A stretch of DNA of 11,525 nt from Desulfobulbaceae bacterium (GCA_003517965.1 DOZO01000021.1:1-11525), one strand, 5' to 3'; shown: positions 1 through 7,007, counted from the stretch's first letter. A program made the numbers and translations. The notes: a model not told the origin generated them from the sequence alone.

Positions 1-16
1 CCCGCCGCCTCCACCA
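1..16 (+). ncRNA. ssrA: 3' end of tmRNA (partial)
   Basis: The window opens with CCCGCCGCCTCCACCA. This reads as the 3' half of a T-stem (CCCGC), the 3' strand of an acceptor stem (CGCCTCC), then A73 and an encoded CCA. The U at position 70 would form the G3-U70 pair shared by tRNA-Ala and the alanine-charged tmRNA. A CCCGC T-stem directly followed by CGCCTCC is more typical of tmRNA than of tRNA-Ala, whose T-stem usually ends in CCGTT. An intrinsic terminator follows 32 bases later, as expected for a single-gene RNA transcript. tmRNA rescues stalled ribosomes and tags their products for proteolysis. Only the last 16 bases are visible, so tRNA-Ala remains the alternative. Confidence 0.62.
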
Positions 17-48
17 ATTTAGTGCCGGCAATGTCCGGTAGTGTCCAG

Positions 49-82
49 AAAGCCCGCTTCTGAAAAAGAAGCGGGCTTTTTT
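49..82 (+). terminator. Rho-independent terminator after tmRNA/tRNA
   Basis: A perfect 13-bp stem (49-61 with 67-79, core AGCCCGCTTCT / AGAAGCGGGCT) closes a GAAAA loop, with six T residues at 77-82. It lies 32 bases after the CCA end and should terminate the stable RNA gene. An 8-base direct repeat, GTGTCCAG, flanks the hairpin (41-48 and 83-90). Confidence 0.9.
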
Positions 83-90
83 GTGTCCAG

Positions 91-535
91 AGTAGTTCGG
101 AAAAATACATTGTAAGTCTGGGGCAACATCGGTGGCAACAGCGAAAAGGATAACTCAAGGTAGAGACGACGTTTACCAGATTACTTTCAGACCAAGTTTT
201 TTATAATCAGAAAAAGCTCTGTCCTGGGAAATGAGGGTTAGCTTACGGGAAAATGGCCCACCAGATAATGAGGCGGTCAAAAGGATTTTTATGCTCCATG
301 TGGGGCCCGATGGCAGGTAGTTGCTTCAAGGTCGGCAAGTTGAAGTATGCTGAAGCCTGACTGCCGGGCGATATCTGGAAATTTATCGGGGATTATGTTG
401 TCGAGTTGCAGTTTGCCGGTCGTCTAATTTGTTTTTCTCTTGACTTTACTATCATGAATGTGACCATTATTTTGTAGCAGGATTAGCGGCACTACTGAAT
501 GTTTGTAAGGAGACAGGTACAGGCAGGGGGGAATA
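91..535. other. Non-coding gap after tmRNA, no gene recognised
   Basis: No open frame with a plausible ribosome binding site or recognisable protein is seen in this 445-base stretch. It contains a possible stem-loop at 305-369. The outer arms are GCCCG and GGGC-type sequence around GCAG/CTGC with a 3-base bulge, and the inner arm is TGCTTCAA (322-329) pairing with TTGAAGTA (340-347). It also holds weak promoter-like hexamers near 440-473. The stretch directly downstream of tmRNA is a common integration site for mobile elements, so it may be old element debris. No integrase, att duplication or other mobile gene is visible. Confidence 0.5.
440..473 (+). promoter_or_regulatory. Possible weak sigma-70 promoter for the 536-958 gene
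   Basis: Two overlapping readings exist. TTGACT (440-445) lies 19 bases from CATTAT (465-470), and TTTACT (445-450) lies 17 bases from TATTTT (468-473). Each is a partial match, the first with overlong spacing. The position about 65 bases upstream of the start codon is sensible, but the match alone is not convincing. Confidence 0.25.
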
Positions 536-958
536 ATGGTTATTTCCGAGGAGATAAAATTTCCACGACCGATCAGGATCGATCCGTATCGGTCACAAAA
601 AAAGGTTGATCCTATTGACGGTCTTGCCCCGGTGGCGCGTATTGGTGCCTTCAGACGAGAATGGCACCGGGACAAAAAGGAGCGTCGACAGCAGGCGCAA
701 GCTTTTTTGTCTCCAGGTGAGGAAACGGCGGTGCGGTCTCTGGTGGAGAAGGTCAACAACCATCTTGAAAATCAAAAAATTCTTATCCATCTTGTGCTCA
801 TCAAGGATGAACATGGCTATTCCCTTGATATCTATGATTGCACCGGTAATGAGCAATGTGCCATTATCGGTGACGTGGTCATCGACCTGAACGATCTGCC
901 GGTTCTCCTGAAAAACCTTCAGCAGGAAGCCGGTATTCTGCTCGATACCATTTCGTAG
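536..958 (+). CDS. Small protein with FlaG-like C-terminal half (hypothetical)
   Basis: This is a 140-residue protein of unproven function. The ATG at 536 is preceded by a G-rich ribosome binding site (AGGGGGGAATA). The N-terminal part (about 1-55) is basic and probably disordered, with a PIDGLAPVARIGAFRREW stretch and a cluster of Lys/Arg. The C-terminal part (about 60-138) is ordered: a helix, two strands (KILIHLVLIKDEHGYSLDIYD), a third strand (GDVVIDLNDL) and a helix ending GILLDT. That order resembles the FlaG family, where a short beta unit is followed by a helix ending G-L-L-[IV]-D. The conserved FlaG 'E-V-I-R-Q-I-P' segment is not present, so the resemblance is architectural only. It stands alone between the tmRNA region and the RsbRD_N gene, and no flagellar genes are in the window. 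I am confident it is a gene but unsure of its family. Confidence 0.6.
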   Translation: MVISEEIKFPRPIRIDPYRSQKKVDPIDGLAPVARIGAFRREWHRDKKERRQQAQAFLSPGEETAVRSLVEKVNNHLENQKILIHLVLIKDEHGYSLDIYDCTGNEQCAIIGDVVIDLNDLPVLLKNLQQEAGILLDTIS

Positions 959-1048
959 TCTGTAACTATCCAGTAGCACTCCATCTGTGTTGTCATCGTT
1001 TTGCTCATGTGTAATAGCTACTTCGCGGGCCTCTTCTTAACATCTGAG

Positions 1049-1093
1049 GCAATGCTGAACAGTTATCGTCATCTGATATTGCCCTGTTTTTTT
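1049..1093 (+). terminator. Possible weak terminator
   Basis: GGCAAT (1049-1054) can pair with ATTGCC (1078-1083) over a 23-base loop, followed by seven T residues (1087-1093). The T-tract is good but the stem is short and the loop long, so this is a tentative end for the 536-958 transcript. Confidence 0.25.
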
Positions 1094-1098
1094 CTTAT

Positions 1099-1147
1099 TG
1101 AAATCTGGATTGAAACATGATAACAATGCCATTCCTATTATGAATGG
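1099..1147 (+). promoter_or_regulatory. Candidate promoter with downstream inverted repeat, ahead of RsbRD_N/dsr
   Basis: TTGAAA (1099-1104) is 17 bases from AACAAT (1122-1127), matching the sigma-70 boxes 5/6 and 4/6. Just downstream, CCATTC (1129-1134) and GAATGG (1142-1147) form a perfect 6-bp inverted repeat around a 7-base centre, placed where an operator overlapping the transcription start would be. The site is about 75 bases upstream of the RsbRD_N start and could drive the whole rsbRD-dsrMKJOP unit. Both the promoter and the operator reading are inferences. Confidence 0.35.
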
Positions 1148-1203
1148 TCATTCAGGATACAGGGGTTTTCCTCTACAATACAGGGAGTTTCAGAGGGAAG
1201 ATC

Positions 1204-1743
1204 ATGCTGGTGCAAGAGATGCTCATTGAAAATAAGGGCGAGATTCTGGATGCGTGGGTCGATCAGGTGCTGGCGACCTATGCGAAAGATGGGGCCCGTA
1301 GTTTTAAAAAAGAGCAGAATCAGTTTGCCAACCCGGTTGGCTATGCGGTGAAAAGCAGCCTGTGGCAAGTGTACGCCTTGCTTTTTGAGAGTGATACGCT
1401 TGAAGGGCTTGTTCCTGCGTTACAACAATTGGTCAAGATTCGAGCGGTACAGGAATTTCTTCCCTCCCAGGCCGTTTCGATGGCTTATAAACTGAAAGAA
1501 GTGGGCAAGGATTTTTACCGGCAGGAAAAGCTGGAAGACCATGCCGGCTGGCTGGCCTTTGAGGAAAAGGCCGATATTCTGGCCTATACTCTGTTTGATC
1601 TTTATATGGCCAGTCGCGAGCAACTTCACAAAACCAGGCTTGAGGAGTACCGGCGGGGGAACAACCTCCTGGCCGAGGGGGGATGTTGTCCTTCCCGGTC
1701 TTTGAAAGGAAACAACGTGGAAATTCAAAGCAATATTCTTTAA
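1204..1743 (+). CDS. RsbRD N-terminal domain protein preceding dsrMKJOP
   Basis: This 179-residue soluble, all-helical protein resembles the RsbRD_N domain, the globin-like sensor part of RsbR-type co-antagonists. Hallmarks visible are an early helix with EILDAWVDQVLATYA (residues 13-27), the FANPVGYAVKSSL segment (41-53) and the IRAVQEFLPSQAV segment (79-91). There is no C-terminal STAS domain, so it is a stand-alone sensor-type domain. I chose ATG 1204 because AGAGGGAAG lies directly upstream; an in-frame ATG at 1144 lacks a comparable site. It lies 126 bases before dsrM on the same strand. The role is unknown; sensing or assembly linked to the Dsr complex is an inference. Its last codon and stop lie within the left arm of a palindromic repeat (1740-1790), so the C-terminal tail, including a CC pair at 161-162, may be shaped by that insertion. 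Confidence 0.78.
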   Translation: MLVQEMLIENKGEILDAWVDQVLATYAKDGARSFKKEQNQFANPVGYAVKSSLWQVYALLFESDTLEGLVPALQQLVKIRAVQEFLPSQAVSMAYKLKEVGKDFYRQEKLEDHAGWLAFEEKADILAYTLFDLYMASREQLHKTRLEEYRRGNNLLAEGGCCPSRSLKGNNVEIQSNIL

Positions 1744-1790
1744 GCCGTTGTAAAAAATGTTGGACGTTTTGTGTGGCCAAAACGGCATAA
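1740..1790 (+). repeat. Palindromic intergenic repeat, copy 1
   Basis: The arms TTAAGCCGTT (1740-1749) and AACGGCATAA (1781-1790) pair at 9 of 10 positions. The left part and loop contain a 26-base core (1743-1768) that matches 7582-7607 at 24 of 26 bases. The element overlaps the RsbRD_N stop codon (TAA 1741-1743) and lies 80 bases upstream of dsrM. It may stabilise or attenuate the transcript between the two genes. It has no T-tract, so it is not a standard terminator. Confidence 0.7.
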
Positions 1791-1869
1791 GGTGCCGTAA
1801 GTTAGCGGCCAGCATTGTCCAGGTTATTTCTTAACGGCCCCTAAAAACCATGATGTGAGGTGACGGCAA

Positions 1870-2910
1870 ATGAGAATTATGAGTCCATTAATCGCAGTTC
1901 TGGCGCTTGTTCTGGTTGCCTTGGTGACCGCCCAGGTGCCGGGTGGTCAGGCGCTGCTGGGGATCATCTTGCCCTATCTTGCCTTTGCCCTCTTTTTGGG
2001 AGGAGTTGTCTATCGCGTGCAGCACTGGGCAAAATCTCCGGTTCCTTTTCGTATTCCTACCACCTGTGGTCAGGCGAATTCCCTGCCCTGGATCAAGCAG
2101 AACAAGCTTGACTGTCCGTCAACCAAGGCCGGGGTGATTGGTCGGATGCTGCTCGAAGTCCTTCTGTTCCGTTCTCTGTTCCGTAACACCAAGGCGGAGA
2201 TATATGAGGGCCCCAAGCTGGTGTATGGCTCCAGTAAGTTTCTCTGGTTGTTCGCTTTGCTGTTTCACTACTGTTTCCTGGTCATTATCCTCCGTCATTT
2301 GCGCCTCTTTATGGATCCTATTCCAGGGTTTGTGGCGGCTCTTGAATTTGGGGATGGCTTTTTCCAGATTGGGTTGCCGGTTTTTTATCAGACCGATGCC
2401 ATTTTTCTGGGTGCCCTTGCCTTTCTCTTCCTCCGTCGGGTGCTGCTGACCAATATCCGGTATATTTCGTTACCTGCCGATTATTTTCCCCTGTTTTTGA
2501 TCTCCGGCATTGCTATCACCGGGATCCTGATGCGCTATTTCCTCAGGGTTGACGTGGTGGCCATCAAGCAACTGACTCATGGCTTGGCCACCTTCTCTCC
2601 GGCCATTACCGGGCAGATTGGTTCGATTTTCTTTGTGCATATCTTCCTGGTCTGTGCCCTGCTGATCTATTTACCCTTCAGTAAGCTGATGCACATGGCT
2701 GGCGTTTTCATGAGCCCTACTCGGAACATGATGAACAACAGCCGCATGGTTCGACATATCAATCCTTGGAATGATCCGAAAATTAAGCCTCATTCCTACG
2801 CCTCCTACGAGGATGAATTCCGTGAGTTCATGGTCGGGGCGGACATCCCGGTCGAGAAAGAATTGCCCGCTCAGCCTGCCGAGGAAGAAGTGGCGAAAGC
2901 GGTCGAGTGA
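1870..2910 (+). CDS. dsrM: DsrM, membrane cytochrome b subunit of DsrMKJOP
   Basis: DsrM is the integral membrane, NarI-like subunit that is thought to exchange electrons with the menaquinone pool through two b-type hemes and pass them to DsrK. The 346-residue protein has hydrophobic segments at about 5-21, 27-50, 123-146, 172-192, 205-224 and 247-272. Candidate heme-ligand histidines lie in FHYCFLVIILRHLRLF (H133, H143), at H237 and in FVHIFLVCALL (H257). A polar, acidic tail (about 300-346, ending EEEVAKAVE) is probably cytoplasmic. ATG 1870 has GAGGTG seven bases upstream. dsrK starts 31 bases after the stop, with its own AAGGAAGG site. The identity is secure from the sequence and from the conserved five-gene order. 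Confidence 0.95.
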   Translation: MRIMSPLIAVLALVLVALVTAQVPGGQALLGIILPYLAFALFLGGVVYRVQHWAKSPVPFRIPTTCGQANSLPWIKQNKLDCPSTKAGVIGRMLLEVLLFRSLFRNTKAEIYEGPKLVYGSSKFLWLFALLFHYCFLVIILRHLRLFMDPIPGFVAALEFGDGFFQIGLPVFYQTDAIFLGALAFLFLRRVLLTNIRYISLPADYFPLFLISGIAITGILMRYFLRVDVVAIKQLTHGLATFSPAITGQIGSIFFVHIFLVCALLIYLPFSKLMHMAGVFMSPTRNMMNNSRMVRHINPWNDPKIKPHSYASYEDEFREFMVGADIPVEKELPAQPAEEEVAKAVE

Positions 2911-2941
2911 GCCTGAAAATCTCTGAGAAGGAAGGACGACA

Positions 2942-4588
2942 ATGGCAGATACCAAAGTAGCACAAATGAAGGAAAAAGTGGTCAAGGAGCCATCCTTGAT
3001 GACAGGCGCCGTTCCAGCCAAGGACTGGTGGGACGTGGAAGCCGTTTTCAAATCGGGCAATTATTGTTATCCAGCCAAGGCAAGTATGGTTGCATACCAC
3101 AACAAGAATTTGCCTGGGCTTTTCGGTGAGCCACGCGAATGGGATCCGGAGAGTGATAACTGGAATCTGCCGGAAAACTGGCAAGAGATTCTCCTCAATG
3201 GGCTAAAGGAGCGACTCGACAAGTTCCGTTCTCTTAAGATCTTTATGGATTGTTGTGTTCGCTGCGGAGCTTGTGCCGATAAGTGCCATTTTTTTCTTGG
3301 CACCGGCGATCCGAAAAATATGCCTGTTTTGCGGGCAGAACTGCTTCGCTCCGTGTACCGCAACGATTTTACTCTGGCTGGCAAGTTGCTGGGCAAGATG
3401 GCTGGCGCTCGGCCCATGACCTTCAAGGTTCTGAAGGAATGGTTCATGTATTTTTATCAGTGTACCGAGTGCCGCCGCTGTTCGGTGTTCTGCCCCTACG
3501 GCATTGACACCGCTGAGATCACCATGATGGCCCGCGAGTTGCTCCATCTGGTGGGGGTGGGTACCAACTGGATTCTGGAGCCAGCCGCCAATTCCAACCG
3601 GACCGGCAACCATCTGGGTCTGCAACCCCATACCTTTAAAGAAAACGCAGAGTTTCTTTTGGACGATATTGAAGAGGCCACAGGCGTTCGGCTGAACAGC
3701 CTTAATTTCAACCGCAAGGGCGCTGAGATTCTCTTCGTCATTCCTTCAGCGGATGTGTTCGCCGAGCCGGGTATCTTCACCTTCATGGGTTACTTGTTGC
3801 TGTTTGAGCATATTGGTCTTGATTATACGATCAGCACCTATGCCTCGGAAGGTGGTAATTTCGGGTCATTCACCCACAACAGCCTGATGAAAAAACTTAA
3901 CGGCAAGATTTACGCCGAGGCTAAGCGTCTGGGGGTAAAATGGATCCTTGGTGGTGAGTGCGGTCATATGTGGCGGGTGCTTCATCAGTACATGGATACC
4001 ATGAACGGCCCGGCTGATTTTCTTCAGGTGCCTGTTTCACCGATTACCGGCACCCGTTTTGACAATGCGACCGCTACCAAGATGATCCATATCAGTGAGT
4101 TCACTGCCGACCTGATCCACCACAACAAGCTGAAACTCGATAAAAGTCGCAACGATCATCGAATCGTTACTTTCCATGATTCATGCAACCCCGCGCGCGG
4201 CATGGGGTTGATTGAAGAACCTCGGCATATTTTGAAAAGTGTCTGTAATAATTTTTATGAAATGCCGGAAAACACCATCCGAGAGAATACCTTCTGCTGT
4301 GGTAGCGGTACCGGGCTAAACACCGGGGAGATCATGGATCTGCGGATGCGGGCCGGTCTGCCCAGGGCAAATGCGGTTCGTCATGTGGCCGATAGGCATG
4401 GAGTCAACATGCTTTCCTGCGTTTGCGCCATTGACCGGGCAACCCTTTTGGCCCTCAATCAGTACTGGAATCCTGAGGTCGAGGTGTGCGGTGTTTCCGA
4501 GCTGCTGGGCAACGCCCTCATTATGGAAGGTGAAAAAGAGCGGGAAACGGATCTCCGTTTTGCGCCTCTGGCAGGAATGGAGGGCTAA
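2942..4588 (+). CDS. dsrK: DsrK, HdrD-like iron-sulfur subunit
   Basis: DsrK is the cytoplasmic catalytic-type subunit related to HdrD of heterodisulfide reductase. Its proposed substrate is the DsrC trisulfide formed during sulfite reduction. In the 548-residue protein two ferredoxin-type [4Fe-4S] motifs are clear: C105-C108-C111-C115 in CCVRCGACADKC, and C174-C177-C180-C184 in CTECRRCSVFC. A CCG-type domain follows, with C415 (HDSCNPARGMG), C452-C453 (FCCGSGTG) and C493/C495 (LSCVCAIDRA), the likely ligands of the special high-spin [4Fe-4S] site. The last pair reads CxC, not the CxxC of HdrB/HdrD. There are no membrane segments, so it should dock on DsrM. The stop is followed after five bases by the dsrJ start, and the dsrJ ribosome site (GGAGGG) lies inside the dsrK end, so translation is probably coupled. 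Confidence 0.96.
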   Translation: MADTKVAQMKEKVVKEPSLMTGAVPAKDWWDVEAVFKSGNYCYPAKASMVAYHNKNLPGLFGEPREWDPESDNWNLPENWQEILLNGLKERLDKFRSLKIFMDCCVRCGACADKCHFFLGTGDPKNMPVLRAELLRSVYRNDFTLAGKLLGKMAGARPMTFKVLKEWFMYFYQCTECRRCSVFCPYGIDTAEITMMARELLHLVGVGTNWILEPAANSNRTGNHLGLQPHTFKENAEFLLDDIEEATGVRLNSLNFNRKGAEILFVIPSADVFAEPGIFTFMGYLLLFEHIGLDYTISTYASEGGNFGSFTHNSLMKKLNGKIYAEAKRLGVKWILGGECGHMWRVLHQYMDTMNGPADFLQVPVSPITGTRFDNATATKMIHISEFTADLIHHNKLKLDKSRNDHRIVTFHDSCNPARGMGLIEEPRHILKSVCNNFYEMPENTIRENTFCCGSGTGLNTGEIMDLRMRAGLPRANAVRHVADRHGVNMLSCVCAIDRATLLALNQYWNPEVEVCGVSELLGNALIMEGEKERETDLRFAPLAGMEG

Positions 4589-4593
4589 TCGCC

Positions 4594-4974
4594 ATGTACG
4601 GGAAAGGAAGAATTATACCTGCGTTGATACTGTTCTTGGGCCTCATGACCACTCCGATGTGGTATAAGTCCGGGGATGCCGGCAAAATGCCTAAACCTGA
4701 AAAACCAAAGGACTACACGGAGTGTGTCGCGCCGACTGCGTATATGCGGACTTCACATATGGTTTTGCTTAACGAGTGGCGCGATGATATCCTGCGCGAG
4801 GGTGGCTCCCGAGTCGGGAAAACCGCTAATGGCACCGAATATGTACGGAGCTTGCAGAATGGTTGTATGAAGTGTCACAACGACAAAAAGAAGTTTTGTG
4901 ACGCCTGCCACAACTATACCTCCGTGAAACCGTATTGTTGGGATTGTCATCTCCAGCCAAAGGAGGCGATGTAA
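4594..4974 (+). CDS. dsrJ: DsrJ, periplasmic triheme cytochrome c
   Basis: DsrJ is the small multiheme cytochrome of the complex, anchored at the periplasmic face. The 126-residue protein begins with a hydrophobic segment (about 7-22) that probably acts as an uncleaved signal anchor. Three CxxCH heme c motifs are present: CMKCH (91-95), CDACH (102-106) and CWDCH (115-119). C44 in YTECVAP matches the position of the unusual distal cysteine ligand described for DsrJ of Allochromatium vinosum; H55 and several Met residues (M51, M56) are other possible axial ligands. ATG 4594 has GGAGGG nine bases upstream. The stop at 4972-4974 is one base from the dsrO start. The heme count matches the family, so the call is firm. 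The physiological electron donor or acceptor is not visible from sequence. Confidence 0.95.
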   Translation: MYGKGRIIPALILFLGLMTTPMWYKSGDAGKMPKPEKPKDYTECVAPTAYMRTSHMVLLNEWRDDILREGGSRVGKTANGTEYVRSLQNGCMKCHNDKKKFCDACHNYTSVKPYCWDCHLQPKEAM

Positions 4975-4975
4975 C

Positions 4976-5794
4976 ATGGATAGCAAGAGAAGAGATTTTT
5001 TGAAAATTGCCGGGCTTACCGCTATTGCCGGCATTGCCGCACCCTCGGCCTTTAATACCCTGCTCAAGGGCGAGGCAAACGCCTCAGCGCAGGCCGTTGC
5101 CGATAAGGCGTGTCCGGCTGTAACTGGTAAACGCTATGGCATGGTCATTGATGTCAAAAAGTTTACCGAAAATCCAGGTTTGGCGGATCAATGTGTTTCT
5201 GCCTGCCACACCATCCATAATGTGCCAGACTTTGGCAACAAGAAGGATGAAATAAAATGGATATGGGTCGAGTCTTACAGTCATGTTTTTCCGGAAAATA
5301 CCCAGTACAAACGGCCTGATGTCCTCAAGGACATGCCCATTTTGACCCTGTGCAACCACTGTGATAATCCGCCCTGTGTTCGGGCCTGTCCCACCAAGGC
5401 CACCTACAAGAAGAAGGACGGTATCGTGGGCATGGACTATCATCGCTGTATCGGCTGCCGGTTCTGCATGGCTGCCTGTCCTTATGGGGCTCGGAGTTTC
5501 AACTGGCGCGACCCTCGGGGCAAGGATGCAAACGGCCAGCCTTTCATCAAGGCAGAAAATTCCAAATACCCCACCAGAATGCGCGGGGTGGTAGAAAAAT
5601 GCAATTTCTGCACCGAACGACTGGCTATCGGTCAGATCCCGGCTTGTGTGGAAGTTGCCACCCAAACCAAGGCCCTTGTTTTCGGGGACATGAATGATCC
5701 TGATTCCGAGATCAGTCAGGTCTTGAAGACATCCTTTACTATCCAGCGTAATCCTGCAATAGGGACACGTCCATCCCTCTTCTATATTATTTGA
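4976..5794 (+). CDS. dsrO: DsrO, Tat-exported ferredoxin-like subunit
   Basis: DsrO is the periplasmic iron-sulfur protein that partners DsrP, related to the electron-transfer subunits of the DMSO reductase/NrfC group. The 272-residue precursor starts with a twin-arginine signal (KRRDFLK at 4-10, hydrophobic core to about 25, probable cleavage near residues 36-42). Two complete [4Fe-4S] motifs are C126-C129-C134-C138 and C158-C161-C164-C168. The outer pair is reduced: the first motif keeps only C73 and C77 (CVSAC), and the last motif has C209, C212 and C224 but Ala at 228 where the family pattern expects a fourth Cys. By the usual crossed-ligand fold, C77 with C209/C212/C224 can still hold one cluster, giving three clusters in place of four. 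AGGAGG lies nine bases upstream of ATG 4976 (4961-4966), within dsrJ. Confidence 0.95.
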   Translation: MDSKRRDFLKIAGLTAIAGIAAPSAFNTLLKGEANASAQAVADKACPAVTGKRYGMVIDVKKFTENPGLADQCVSACHTIHNVPDFGNKKDEIKWIWVESYSHVFPENTQYKRPDVLKDMPILTLCNHCDNPPCVRACPTKATYKKKDGIVGMDYHRCIGCRFCMAACPYGARSFNWRDPRGKDANGQPFIKAENSKYPTRMRGVVEKCNFCTERLAIGQIPACVEVATQTKALVFGDMNDPDSEISQVLKTSFTIQRNPAIGTRPSLFYII

Positions 5795-5805
5795 GGTAAA
5801 AGATC

Positions 5806-6975
5806 ATGATTGAGAAAGCATTAAAAGGAAGCACGGGGTACTGGGTCTGGATGCTCTTCCTGCTCTCCATAATGGGTGTGGGTGGTCTTTGCTATGCCCA
5901 ACAATTTAACTACGGTCTGGGGATCACTGGCATGAGCCGGGATGTGACCTGGGGGGTGTATATCTCCCAGTTTACTTTCCTGGTCGGTGTCGCCGCTGGT
6001 GGCCTGATGCTGGTGCTACCGTATTATCTGCATAACTATAAGGCTTTTGGCCGGATCGTTATTCTGGGCGAATTCATGGCTATTGCCGCTATTGTCATGT
6101 GCCTGATGTTTATCATCGCCGATTTGGGTCAGCCCATGCGGGCCTTGAATGTCATGCTCTATCCCACTCCCAATTCCATGCTGTTTTGGGATATGATCGT
6201 CTTGAACGGCTATTTGTTTCTGAACGTTCTTTGCGGTTGGGTGGTTTTGCAGTCCGAATATAAAGGGATTAAATACCCCAAATGGGTCAAGCCCTTTATC
6301 TATCTCTCCATCCCCTGGGCGATTAGTATCCACACCGTCACCGCTTTTCTGTACTGCGGTCTGCCGGGACGCCATTTCTGGCTTACCGCCATCCTCGCCC
6401 CTCGTTTTCTTGCTTCCGCCTTTGCCGCAGGGCCGGCTTTGCTGATGATCATTGCCATGATCCTCAAACGCAATACCAAGTTTGATGTGGGCAGGGAGGC
6501 ACAGGATAAACTGGTGACCATTATCGGTTATGCGGCCATGCTCAACTTTTTCTTCCTGGGCTGTGAATTTTTTGTCGCCTACTACAGCCAGATTCCCGGG
6601 CACATGCATACCCTGGATTATCTGTACTGGGGCCTCGGTCATGGTGATGAAGTATTCAACAACCTGGTGCCTTTCATGCGGGCCTCGGTGATCATGGGTC
6701 TGGCTGGTATCGGACTGATCTTCGTTTCCCGGGCCAAGCAATGTGATGGTCTGCTGATTTTGTCCTGCGCTCTGATCTTCCTTTCCTTCTGGATAGATAA
6801 GGGACTTGGTCTGGTGCTGGGCGGATTTGTTCCCAGCCCTCTGGATTATGTGACTGAGTATTATCCCAGTATTCAGGAGCTTGGCATTACTGCAGCCATT
6901 TGGGCCACAGGTTTCTTTATTCTCTCCATTCTTTACAAGGTGGCGATCAGCGTCAAGCTTGAAAAGGAAATCTGA
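5806..6975 (+). CDS. dsrP: DsrP, NrfD-family membrane subunit
   Basis: DsrP is the NrfD/polysulfide reductase-type membrane subunit, thought to exchange electrons between menaquinol/menaquinone and DsrO. The 389-residue protein has about ten hydrophobic helices: roughly 11-31, 50-74, 84-105, 127-149, 163-184, 200-220, 235-259, 288-308, 313-330 and 360-380. Family-like features include a glycine-rich second helix (VGVAAGGLMLVLPYYL), the DLGQPMRALNVMLYP loop (106-120) and conserved charged residues at E89 and D106. The length is normal. Its ribosome site GAGGT overlaps the dsrO stop codon and precedes ATG 5806 by about nine bases. It is the last gene of the operon; a strong terminator follows 32 bases after the stop. 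Confidence 0.95.
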   Translation: MIEKALKGSTGYWVWMLFLLSIMGVGGLCYAQQFNYGLGITGMSRDVTWGVYISQFTFLVGVAAGGLMLVLPYYLHNYKAFGRIVILGEFMAIAAIVMCLMFIIADLGQPMRALNVMLYPTPNSMLFWDMIVLNGYLFLNVLCGWVVLQSEYKGIKYPKWVKPFIYLSIPWAISIHTVTAFLYCGLPGRHFWLTAILAPRFLASAFAAGPALLMIIAMILKRNTKFDVGREAQDKLVTIIGYAAMLNFFFLGCEFFVAYYSQIPGHMHTLDYLYWGLGHGDEVFNNLVPFMRASVIMGLAGIGLIFVSRAKQCDGLLILSCALIFLSFWIDKGLGLVLGGFVPSPLDYVTEYYPSIQELGITAAIWATGFFILSILYKVAISVKLEKEI

Positions 6976-7007
6976 AATAGCTTGTTTTTGTTTGGTTAAG
7001 CAGGTTC

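Noticed and set aside
91..170. Possible integrase-gene remnant after tmRNA (reading containing WGNIGGN)
   Set aside because: Only about 15 codons are open, with stops on both sides and no recombinase motif, so a remnant cannot be supported.
593..979. Minus-strand frame of 128 codons overlapping the 536-958 gene
   Set aside because: The plus-strand gene has the better ribosome site and an ordered alpha/beta pattern. The minus-strand frame has neither.
1744..1869. A separate dsrM promoter in the RsbRD_N-dsrM gap
   Set aside because: No hexamer pair with acceptable spacing was found, and much of the gap is repeat copy 1.
6016..6741. Minus-strand open frame of 241 codons opposite dsrP
   Set aside because: The His/Gln/Asp-rich translation is typical of antisense to a hydrophobic membrane protein, and dsrP is certain on the other strand.
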